Positions 24,966 through 32,885 of a stretch of 64,000 nt of DNA are shown piece after piece. Below the pieces are notes generated by a model. That model ran no database searches. It saw only the letters and a list, made by a program, of their open reading frames with translations, and was not told the origin of the DNA. The stretch comes from JACOMS01 sp964352785. Its GTDB lineage: Bacteria > Pseudomonadota > Alphaproteobacteria > Caulobacterales > Maricaulaceae. The stretch's first letter is position 1, and the number at the start of each line of letters is the position of its first letter. Location of the stretch: assembly GCA_964352785.1 (NCBI GenBank), contig CAYGTI010000004.1, positions 1 through 64,000 on the forward strand. The letters are read 5' to 3'. Both the position numbers and the translations under genes were made by a program.

Positions 24966-24981
24966 CGTTTCAAGCGAAACG
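24966..24981. promoter_or_regulatory. inverted repeat upstream of sucC
   Basis: CGTTTC, four bases, GAAACG: a perfect 6-base inverted repeat 28-43 bases upstream of the sucC ATG (24938), within the sucC leader. It could be an operator or a small leader hairpin. Nothing else in the 292-base gap to the sulfatase gene was recognisable as a site; no confident promoter hexamers were picked. Confidence 0.3.
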
Positions 24982-25230
24982 CGGTAAATATGACTCAGGC
25001 TATAAAATAGCGCTACGCAAGGTGCAACCGTCAAAATGTTTCAGGCGAGACGCGAAAAATGCGGCGCGATCTGTTAGCAGCCCCAAGATTGCGTGAGATA
25101 GGATTGAGATACTTTGTTGTCTGAGGCTATATCCTATTAACACTGTTATGCTTTATCTGCGACGGAAACCGTGCCGCCGGGCGTTAGATATAACATATAC
25201 TGTCTGCATTTATGCTGAAATGGAAACCCT

Positions 25231-26835
25231 ATGCCAAAGTTTACGCTCTTTTTGCTCGTTCTTATGTCTACACTTCTGAATGCTTGTGGCGGCGGGAATT
25301 CTAGCGGTAGCATAGTTCCAGTGACACCGACGCCGTCTAACACGGCGCCGATTGTCGCCAGAGCAAATGCGGATCAAAGCGCGGTCGTGGGTACGGCTTT
25401 TTCATATGATGCCACGCAAGGAGGGACGGCATTCTCGGATGCCGATAATGATTCGCTAACATACACAATTTCCTATGCGCCATCTGCGAACGGATTGATG
25501 GATAACGACGGCGTTATAAGTGGCACACCGTCTTTGGATATACTCATGACTGTCACCATAACGGCTAACGATAGCAATGGCGGTAGCGTATCTGATGAAC
25601 TGCAGATTACTGTTGCTGCAGCGCCTACATCATCTTCGAAGCCGAATATTTTGCTGATTATTTCCGATGATCAAGGCCTTGATTCGTCCGCTCAATATTC
25701 TGTTTCTGCAGATATACCGACGACTCCAGTGCTGAACGGTCTCGCCGCTAACGGTCTTGTGTTTGACAATGTGTGGGTCAACCCGGTGTGCTCACCAACG
25801 CGGGCTGGGTTATTATCTGGCCGCTACGGCGTGCGTACAGGCGTGACATCGGTTGGGGATAGTTTGCCCGTGTCCGAGACAATCCTGCATGAATATCTTG
25901 CCGCAGACGCCAATACATCTGAATATGCCTCTGCGATGGTGGGCAAGTGGCATCTGGGCGGCGGAGTCAGCGGGCCTAATGATGCTGGTATCACTCACTT
26001 CGCGGGGATCATCGGCGGCGGCGTGAGTGATTATTATGATTGGACGCTGAATGTGAATGGCAGCAACAGTAATTTGACCGCTTATGTGACAACTGAATTA
26101 ACGGACCAAGCCATCAGCTGGGTCGGGAGCCAGACGGAACCTTGGTTTTTATGGCTAGCGTATAATGCTCCGCATACACCGTTTCATGCTCCGCCTGCGG
26201 CTCTGCACTCTCAAACGCTTTCTGGTACGGATGCTGACATTACTGCCAATCCGCGAGATTATTACCTAGCGGCGATTGAGGCGATGGATACGGAAATAGG
26301 CCGCTTGCTTGGTACGTTGTCTGACGCCGAGCGCGCCAATACGGTTATACTATTTGTCGGCGATAACGGTACACCGCGCAGTGTCTCTGACACATCCGCT
26401 TATCCAAACGGAACCAAAGGGTCTTTAACCGAAGGGGGCGTTCGCGTTCCGATGTTTGTCTCGGGCTCGGGTGTCACGCGGCAAGGTGAGCGGGAAGCAG
26501 GGCTGATTAATAACACGGATTTTTATGCGACCATCGCCCAAATTGCCGGGAGTCCAGCGGCAACGATAAACGATAGCCAAAGTTTCCAAGCTCTTTTGAG
26601 CGGCGCGGCGGCGGCGGCGCGTGATTATTCTTACACGGAAGTGAGTACTACTAGTCTGGAGGGGTGGTCCATTCGGGATCAGCGCTATAAGCTGATTGAG
26701 CTTCAAAATGGGACGCAAACATTGTTTGATTTACAATCTGATCCCATGGAAAATACGGACTTACTCACATCCGGTATGGATGTGAGCGCGATATTAAATG
26801 ATTTGAGTGAGGCTGGTGATTTAATACGACAGTAA
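25231..26835 (+). CDS. surface sulfatase lipoprotein with cadherin-like N-terminal domain
   Basis: 534 residues. A lipoprotein signal ends in LLNAC (Cys19), then a Ser/Pro/Thr linker and a dystroglycan/cadherin-like Ig domain at about 37-130 (FSYDATQGGTAFSDADNDSL, SGTP). A type I sulfatase domain runs from about 138: metal-binding SDDQG, and CSPTRAGLLSGRYG with Cys187 as the formylglycine precursor; VGKWHLGG and GDNGTP complete the active site. It would hydrolyse sulfate esters, plausibly of algal polysaccharides, at the cell surface. It needs a formylglycine-generating enzyme, not seen in this window. The gene stands alone, divergent from sucC. Confidence 0.88.
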   Translation: MPKFTLFLLVLMSTLLNACGGGNSSGSIVPVTPTPSNTAPIVARANADQSAVVGTAFSYDATQGGTAFSDADNDSLTYTISYAPSANGLMDNDGVISGTPSLDILMTVTITANDSNGGSVSDELQITVAAAPTSSSKPNILLIISDDQGLDSSAQYSVSADIPTTPVLNGLAANGLVFDNVWVNPVCSPTRAGLLSGRYGVRTGVTSVGDSLPVSETILHEYLAADANTSEYASAMVGKWHLGGGVSGPNDAGITHFAGIIGGGVSDYYDWTLNVNGSNSNLTAYVTTELTDQAISWVGSQTEPWFLWLAYNAPHTPFHAPPAALHSQTLSGTDADITANPRDYYLAAIEAMDTEIGRLLGTLSDAERANTVILFVGDNGTPRSVSDTSAYPNGTKGSLTEGGVRVPMFVSGSGVTRQGEREAGLINNTDFYATIAQIAGSPAATINDSQSFQALLSGAAAAARDYSYTEVSTTSLEGWSIRDQRYKLIELQNGTQTLFDLQSDPMENTDLLTSGMDVSAILNDLSEAGDLIRQ

Positions 26836-26861
26836 AATTTATGTACCCATATGCAATGTGA

Positions 26862-27683
26862 TTATTCTGCAGCTGTAATCTCAGGTATTTTTGATAATTT
26901 AACGTGCATGTTCTGTCCCGCACTTTCAAAACGTTCAACATAGTTATCGTGCTCTGTTCCCATCCAGCGGTCCCACCATGTAAAATACAGGCTATAATTA
27001 CCGCTCGCTTTTTCATGGTGCATGTCATGATGAGTCACGCTGGTAATCCAGCCGAGAACTGGGAGCCTGGCCCAGCGGCGGGGCATTACCTCATAGCCGC
27101 AATGGCCAAGCGCGTTTTTGAAAATCATGATCGTCATAACAATAAAGAACGCCGAGTGGTGGATAGGCACCATCATCAAGACCACTGGAACAAAGGCATA
27201 TTCTACAATCGCTTCTCCGGGCGCAAAAGAATAGGCTGTAAAAGGTGTTGGGTTATGCGAGCGGTGATGCGTCAGGTGAAACGCTTTATAGAGTTTCGGG
27301 TGGTGCATGGCGCGGTGAGTCCAGTAAAAATAAGTATCATGCAAAATAAGCATGAGCGGAATGGACAGCCAGTAATAAAGCACGCCGTACTGGCCGGGAT
27401 CATTATAGATCTTGAAAATGCCTAACGTGTCAAACTCGAACACAGCGATATCAAGCGCGACGAAGATACAGATTGTAATCATCGAGTTTCTAATCTCATT
27501 TTTAATTTGCGCAAATTTTGCGGTGCGAGCCCTGATTTTACGCGTCCATAATAGGCGCCCGAGAATAAGCCATATGACGATGAAGACAGTAATCGTCCCC
27601 ATCGCGTAGCGCGTCGCTTCAAATTGCAAGCCGCCTAAAATGCGCGGTGCAAGCTGTTCGGTAAGAAATGATAAAATATCCAT
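26862..27683 (-). CDS. sterol desaturase / fatty acid hydroxylase family protein
   Basis: 273 residues from ATG 27683, preceded by AAAGGACA at good spacing; the upstream in-frame ATG (27707) lacks this. Several membrane helices, and the His clusters of the integral-membrane di-iron hydroxylase family: HDTYFYWTHRAMHH, HLTHHRSHN, and HHDMHHE near the C-terminus. The substrate (lipid, sterol, carotenoid or hopanoid) cannot be told. It follows the AraC-type regulator gene by 115 bases on the same strand, so the regulator may control it. Confidence 0.88.
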   Translation of the reverse strand: MDILSFLTEQLAPRILGGLQFEATRYAMGTITVFIVIWLILGRLLWTRKIRARTAKFAQIKNEIRNSMITICIFVALDIAVFEFDTLGIFKIYNDPGQYGVLYYWLSIPLMLILHDTYFYWTHRAMHHPKLYKAFHLTHHRSHNPTPFTAYSFAPGEAIVEYAFVPVVLMMVPIHHSAFFIVMTIMIFKNALGHCGYEVMPRRWARLPVLGWITSVTHHDMHHEKASGNYSLYFTWWDRWMGTEHDNYVERFESAGQNMHVKLSKIPEITAAE

Positions 27684-27797
27684 GATGTGTCCTTTGTTGT
27701 TGAACACAAAGAAGCACAGGGCGGTAATAAAGGCTCCGCAGTAAAAAAAAAGACTAGGCGGATTTAAAGATGAGGAGGTTTTTTCAGGATAGATTAG

Positions 27798-28862
27798 TCA
27801 GGAGGGCTCAGTGCGGGATAAAGCCTGCCGCCGATAGTCTGTCGGCGTGATGCTCTCCATGGATTTAAACGCGCGGTTAAACGGGGCGAGGGAATTAAAT
27901 CCGGCGTCCATGGCAATGGTGAGCACGGGAAGGCGGGCTTGCTCGATGTCGGATAGCACGTCTTTAGCGTAGGCAATGCGGTAATGGTTGAGGAACGCGG
28001 CGAAGTTGCGAAAGCCAAGACTTTGATTAATCAGCGCGCGCAAATGATGTTCTGGCGCACCGAGTTTTTCAGCCAAAATGCGAATGGTCAAACCTTGTTC
28101 TTTGTAAAAATGATCCTCGTTCATGAGGGCCGTAAGTTTTCTGTGCAATGCCGCGTCGCGGGGATCAATTTCGGGAGCTTTCACTTGCATGGGCTGAGCG
28201 CGTTCAAATAATATGTTTTCCGGATGTAGCTTCATGAGCCATATGACGCCCCATGCGGCCATGGGTAGCGTTACAGTGGCTCTTACCGTTGAGACCACCG
28301 AGTTAACACCGCCGTCGAGCGAACCATAAATGGTTTCGGCAATAATTGTGGTCGAGCAGGCAATAGCCAAACCCACAGAGAACCAAGGGCGTCCACGTCT
28401 TCGCGCTTCAAGAAGGTCATCCGAGCGGCCCGCCAAAGCCGTCCAAATAATATGTGCGACCATCACCGCCGAAAGAAATGTGGCGCTGTGTAAGAAAAAA
28501 GGAGGAATGTTATGTAGCCATTCAAGATTTCCGAACCGTAATAAGGATACAAGGGCAATATAGAATGTCGATACAACCCATTCCAATCTCCCGAATTTAA
28601 AATCATCCACGAAAAGCGAGCGTGCAAAAAGCCATATTACGGCAAGGTTGGGAATATCCAGAATACGGAAGACCGTGAACAAAGGCTCCGGGAGCCTTAG
28701 CGGCTCAGGAGCGGTGCTCAGCAAAAGCGCGGCAACGATTATGCCCGTCCAAGCGCCAAGCTGTGTTTGAATAAGCTTCCCGCCATCGCGAAAACAAAAG
28801 AAGGCAGATGTGAGCAGCAAAGTTACGGCGCCGCACCTGACGAGCGCATCAAAGAGCAGCAT
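27798..28862 (-). CDS. AraC-family regulator with membrane-embedded N-terminal half
   Basis: 354 residues. The N-terminal ~225 residues are hydrophobic with six to seven predicted helices (for example GAVTLLLTSAFFCF, TGIIVAALLLST, FYIALVSLL). The C-terminal ~100 residues are a HTH_18 AraC DNA-binding domain (LTIRILAEKLGAPEHHLRALINQSLG, then TIAMDAGFNSLAPFNRAFKS). Such membrane-bound AraC proteins sense envelope or lipid signals in other bacteria; the ligand is unknown. Its start overlaps the uracil-DNA glycosylase stop by 14 bases, and the hydroxylase gene follows. Confidence 0.85.
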   Translation of the reverse strand: MLLFDALVRCGAVTLLLTSAFFCFRDGGKLIQTQLGAWTGIIVAALLLSTAPEPLRLPEPLFTVFRILDIPNLAVIWLFARSLFVDDFKFGRLEWVVSTFYIALVSLLRFGNLEWLHNIPPFFLHSATFLSAVMVAHIIWTALAGRSDDLLEARRRGRPWFSVGLAIACSTTIIAETIYGSLDGGVNSVVSTVRATVTLPMAAWGVIWLMKLHPENILFERAQPMQVKAPEIDPRDAALHRKLTALMNEDHFYKEQGLTIRILAEKLGAPEHHLRALINQSLGFRNFAAFLNHYRIAYAKDVLSDIEQARLPVLTIAMDAGFNSLAPFNRAFKSMESITPTDYRRQALSRTEPS

Positions 28863-29598
28863 GGCGAGCTCTAAGAGACAGCATATCCCGCCAGCAATCT
28901 TTTTTTACGGCGGGTTGCCGGAGTAAAAAAGCGGGGTGATAGATCGGCAGCATGGGGATAATTTTGCTGTTGATGTCAAGGTCTGCCCATTGGCCTCTAT
29001 TTTTCATAATGCCTGTTAGTCCTGTCATTGCGGTCATAGAAATTCCGCCAACAAGAACAATTAACTTGGGATCGATAAGTTCTATGTGGCGCATCAGAAA
29101 AGGTTTGCAGAGCGTAATTTCGGCAGCCGTCGGGTTGCGGTTTCCGGGGGGGCGCCAATTTACCACATTTGTGATATAAATATCCTCCTCGCTAAGCCCA
29201 ATAGCGCCGAAGACTTTATCTAAAAGCTGCCCTGATTTGCCGACAAAGGGTTTACCTGCAATGTCCTCGTCCCGGCCTGGGGCCTCGCCGATGACCATGA
29301 TTTTGGCCTTGGGGTTGCCACGTGAAAAGACGGCTTGGCGAGCGTGATCGCTAATTTCTCCAGCATCAAAGTGGGCCATTATATTTTTTAGTTCTTCAAG
29401 TGTTTTTGCAGATTTTGCCAGTTCGAAAGATTGCGGCGGTGCGGGCGGCGTCTCTTGGGCCGTTTTTTTATGAGATGGCGGTATTGCGGCGGAAGGCGTT
29501 TGCCGCGCCTCTGCCACCCGCGGGTCGGGGCTTGTTTTAGGCGAAGCCATTCGGGCGCGGGGCATAGCAGGTTTGAGAGCGGGGACATCAATACCCAT
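28849..29598 (-). CDS. uracil-DNA glycosylase, family 4-like
   Basis: 249 residues from ATG 29598. Core motifs: GEAPGRDEDIAGKPFVGKSGQLLD, ITNVVNWRPPGNRNPT and the catalytic-loop HPAFLLRQP. Only two Cys are present in the whole protein (ITLCKPF, KKDCWRD), so the four-Cys iron-sulfur site of classic family 4 is not supported. The in-frame sequence upstream of the ATG (LSSITAWWES) resembles the usual N-terminal helix of alphaproteobacterial members, yet no ATG/GTG/TTG occurs in that frame before a stop, so the real start may be unusual or the N-terminus eroded. Residues 15-65 are low-complexity Pro/Ala linker. Excises uracil from DNA. Confidence 0.85.
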   Translation of the reverse strand: MGIDVPALKPAMPRARMASPKTSPDPRVAEARQTPSAAIPPSHKKTAQETPPAPPQSFELAKSAKTLEELKNIMAHFDAGEISDHARQAVFSRGNPKAKIMVIGEAPGRDEDIAGKPFVGKSGQLLDKVFGAIGLSEEDIYITNVVNWRPPGNRNPTAAEITLCKPFLMRHIELIDPKLIVLVGGISMTAMTGLTGIMKNRGQWADLDINSKIIPMLPIYHPAFLLRQPAVKKDCWRDMLSLRARHAAL

Positions 29599-29669
29599 GC
29601 TCTCCCACCACGCCGTAATAGACGAGAGGGCCTTTTCAAAGTCAGGCGGCGGGGATGCGTCGGCGCGTT

Positions 29670-31073
29670 CTATGGCTTGGCTTTCTTTTTGCGAGCCGTA
29701 GGTGAGCGTAACACAGTGCGCACATTGTTCTCAATACACTCAATGATAGTGTTGGCGATGTCTTTGCCTGTTGCAGACTCTATACCCTGTAAGCCGGGGG
29801 AGGAGTTGACCTCCAATATTTTCGGGCCGGTATCGCTACGCAGAATATCCACACCGGCCATGTTCAAGCGCATCGCGCGCGCGGCTTTGACGGCTGTAAG
29901 GCGTTCAACCCGGGTGAGGCGGACGCTGACGGCGGATCCGCCTTGGTGAATGTTGGAGCGAAATTCCCCGGGTTGCGCGGTGCGCTGAATAGAGCCGACA
30001 ACTTTGCCGTCCACGACAAAGCACCGTATATCTGTCCCGCTGGCTTCTTTGACAAATTCCTGCACCAAAAAGTGCGCGTCCAAACCGCGAAACGCATCAA
30101 CCAGTGCGTTGGCCGCTTTGCGGGTTTCCGCCAATACCACGCCTTTGCCTTGAGTGGACTCAAGAAGTTTTACAACAACAGGCGACCCGCCGACCATATC
30201 AATAATGCCTTTGGTATCATGCGATGATTTCGCAAAAGCCGTATTGGGCATGCCAAGTTGATGAGCGGCAAGAATTTGGTGGGCGAGAAGTTTGTCGCGC
30301 GAGTTTCCAATCGCGCTGGCATTATTTAGGCAATAAACGCCCATACTCTCAAACTGGCGGATAATCGCCATGCCGTAAAAGGTCATGCTGGGTCCGATGC
30401 GCGGAATAATCGCATCATAGCGCGGCAAGGCTTTACCATCATAATACACTTCGGGCAAATGGTTGTTGATCGCCATATAGCAGCGCGCTGTATTGATGGT
30501 TTCAATCACATGCCCGCGTTTCTCGGCGGCTGCGATCATACTTTTATTGGAATAGTTTTTAGGCTCTTGTGTAAGGATGCCTATGCGCAGGGGCCGTTTG
30601 GGGTTGCCTTTTTTACGGGCGCGTTTTTTGTAAGCTTCGTAATCCAAGATGGGCTGTTGGAACGAAACTGACGGCGTCACTGTCATGTTTTCTTGTATGG
30701 CCGAGCGGCCCAGCAACATGCGGTACACCATGGTTTCGCGGTTAGTGAGCGTTAATTCAATGGGCCAGATCTGACCACCGATTGAGATGTTAGACCCAAT
30801 CACATAGCGAGACTCGGTTTCGCCGTTAGAGCTTGTGACAACGCGGCGGCTGATCACTTTGGCGGAGCAAATGACTTCAATGCCGGGATCCGCCGGATCC
30901 GGATGCATGATAAACCTGACCTGTGGATTATCTTCTGTGCCAAAAGGCTCAATCGCGACGGCGTGCAAGGCCGAGGTTCGCGCGCCTGTGTCAACTTTAG
31001 CTTTAATCGCGGGTAGGGAGAGGTCCGGCAGAGCCACCCATTCTTCCCAACCCAGTGTCAACGTCTCTCTCAT
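29670..31073 (-). CDS. RimB-RimK fusion: retropepsin-like domain plus ATP-grasp glutamate ligase
   Basis: 467 residues in two parts. Residues about 5-145 are a RimB-type aspartic-protease-like domain (family once called ATP-dependent zinc protease) with KAKVDTGARTSALHA (Asp28-Thr-Gly) and LLGRSAI. Residues about 165-455 are a RimK ATP-grasp ligase: GNSRDKLLAHQIL, VVVKLLESTQGKGVVLAE, GTDIRCFVVDGKVVGS and ILEVNSSPGLQGIE. RimK adds Glu to the C-terminus of ribosomal protein S6 or similar targets; RimB is a separate protein in Pseudomonas. The C-terminus ends in a basic ARKKKAKP. The uracil-DNA glycosylase gene follows closely on the same strand. Confidence 0.88.
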   Translation of the reverse strand: MRETLTLGWEEWVALPDLSLPAIKAKVDTGARTSALHAVAIEPFGTEDNPQVRFIMHPDPADPGIEVICSAKVISRRVVTSSNGETESRYVIGSNISIGGQIWPIELTLTNRETMVYRMLLGRSAIQENMTVTPSVSFQQPILDYEAYKKRARKKGNPKRPLRIGILTQEPKNYSNKSMIAAAEKRGHVIETINTARCYMAINNHLPEVYYDGKALPRYDAIIPRIGPSMTFYGMAIIRQFESMGVYCLNNASAIGNSRDKLLAHQILAAHQLGMPNTAFAKSSHDTKGIIDMVGGSPVVVKLLESTQGKGVVLAETRKAANALVDAFRGLDAHFLVQEFVKEASGTDIRCFVVDGKVVGSIQRTAQPGEFRSNIHQGGSAVSVRLTRVERLTAVKAARAMRLNMAGVDILRSDTGPKILEVNSSPGLQGIESATGKDIANTIIECIENNVRTVLRSPTARKKKAKP

Positions 31074-31205
31074 ACAGTCTCTTTTGTAAATCGAATCAAG
31101 GCAGTACTTTACCCGCCCGCTTTTAACGTCTAATTGCGATAAGTAATTATGGGCTCTATAGCGAGTCTCTATCGGTCTTTCATGTGAATAAAGAGGATAA
31201 AATAG

Positions 31206-32873
31206 ATGTCTGAGAATGCCGCAGCCCGGGAAAGTATGGATTATGATGTCGTTATTGTTGGCGCGGGTCCGGCGGGATTGTCAGCGGCGATCCGGCTAAA
31301 ACAGCTCGGCGGAGATGATATTTCAGTTGTCGTTTTAGAAAAAGGCTCCGAGGTTGGAGCGCATATTCTTTCTGGCGCTGTGCTTGACCCGTGTGGTTTG
31401 GACGCGCTTATTCCAGACTGGCGTGACCAAGACGCGCCTATTCATACAGAAGTCACGTCAGATCGCTTATTGATGCTCGGCCCGTCAGGCTCGGTGCGTG
31501 TCCCAAACATGTTAATGCCCCCGCTGATGCATAATCATGGTAATTATATTGTCTCAATGGGGAATGTTTGCCGCTGGATGGCTGAAAAGGCTGAGAGCCT
31601 CGGCGTGGAGGTTTTCCCCGGCATGGCCTGCTCAGAGTTGGTCTACGGCGAGAATGGGCAAGTTAAGGGCGTCGTGGCCGGCGAATTTGGCATTAGCAAA
31701 GATGGCTCTAAAGGCGAAGGCTACGAGCCCGGCATGGAGCTGAACGGCAAATATGTTCTGCTCTCTGAAGGCGCGCGGGGATCTTTATCCCGGCAAGTGA
31801 TCGCAAAATATGCGCTTGACGCTGATTGCGATGTACCAAAGTTCGGCCTCGGTATGAAAGAGATTTGGGACGTCAAACCGGAAAATCATAATCTCGGCGA
31901 GGTGACGCATACAATGGGCTGGCCGCTGGGCTGGAAAGCGGGCGGCGGGTCATTCCTTTATCACCTAGAGAATAACCAAGTCTATGTCGGTTATATTGTC
32001 GATTTAAATTATAAAAACCCTCACCTTTATCCCTATGGTGTTTTCCAAAGCTGGAAGCACCATCCGGATATTGCCAAAGTTCTTGAAGGCGGCAAACGCG
32101 TAGCTTACGGCGCGCGGGTTGTGACCAAAGGCGGGTATCAATCTATCCCGCAAACGGCGTTCCCGGGCGGAGCCCTACTCGGCTGCTCAGCCGGGCTTGT
32201 GAATTTGCCGCGTATTAAAGGTAATCATAATGCGATGCTCTCAGGTATCGCGGCGGCAGAGGCGGCGCATACGGCTATAAACGCCGGACGTTCCGGCGAT
32301 GTGCTGGTCGATTATGATGCCAACCTAAAGTCTGGGCCCGTGGGTCAAGATTTGAAGCCTGTGCGAAATGTGGCTCCCTTGAACGCGCGTTTCGGGCCCT
32401 TGCTCGGTGGTATGATGCTGGGCGGCTTTGATATGTGGGTCTCAAACCTGTTCAAGTTCAATCCACTTCGCACGTTAAAGCATGGCAAAGACGACGCGCA
32501 ATCCACCGGCAAGGCCGAAGACTACAAGGTTATCGAATATCCTAAACCTGACGGCGTTCTCTCATTTGACCGCCTGACAAATGTGAGTTTTTCCGCGACC
32601 AATCACGGGGAGGAGCAGCCCTCTCACCTCAAGTTGATTGACCCGTCTATTCCTATAGACATCAACCTGCCGAAATTTGACGAACCCGCGCAGCGCTATT
32701 GCCCGGCGGGCGTTTATGAGATTTTACGCGAAGATGACGGATCAAACCCACGTTTTCAGATCAATGCGCAAAACTGTGTTCATTGTAAAACCTGTGATAT
32801 TAAAGACCCTTCTAAAAACATTGTTTGGACTGTCCCCGAAGGCGCGGGCGGGCCAAACTATCCTAATATGTAA
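31206..32873 (+). CDS. electron transfer flavoprotein-ubiquinone oxidoreductase
   Basis: 555 residues. FAD-binding VIVGAGPAGLSAAIRLKQL near the N-terminus, VVLEKGSEVGAHILSGAV, GCSAGLVNLPRIKG in the middle, and the C-terminal 4Fe-4S cluster motif CPAGVYE with NAQNCVHCKTCDIKDP. It passes electrons from ETF (fatty- and amino-acid oxidation) to ubiquinone at the inner membrane. AGAGGATAAAATAG precedes the ATG. The TPR lipoprotein gene starts 12 bases downstream and may be co-transcribed. Confidence 0.96.
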   Translation: MSENAAARESMDYDVVIVGAGPAGLSAAIRLKQLGGDDISVVVLEKGSEVGAHILSGAVLDPCGLDALIPDWRDQDAPIHTEVTSDRLLMLGPSGSVRVPNMLMPPLMHNHGNYIVSMGNVCRWMAEKAESLGVEVFPGMACSELVYGENGQVKGVVAGEFGISKDGSKGEGYEPGMELNGKYVLLSEGARGSLSRQVIAKYALDADCDVPKFGLGMKEIWDVKPENHNLGEVTHTMGWPLGWKAGGGSFLYHLENNQVYVGYIVDLNYKNPHLYPYGVFQSWKHHPDIAKVLEGGKRVAYGARVVTKGGYQSIPQTAFPGGALLGCSAGLVNLPRIKGNHNAMLSGIAAAEAAHTAINAGRSGDVLVDYDANLKSGPVGQDLKPVRNVAPLNARFGPLLGGMMLGGFDMWVSNLFKFNPLRTLKHGKDDAQSTGKAEDYKVIEYPKPDGVLSFDRLTNVSFSATNHGEEQPSHLKLIDPSIPIDINLPKFDEPAQRYCPAGVYEILREDDGSNPRFQINAQNCVHCKTCDIKDPSKNIVWTVPEGAGGPNYPNM

Positions 32874-32885
32874 AAGTTATAGTTT

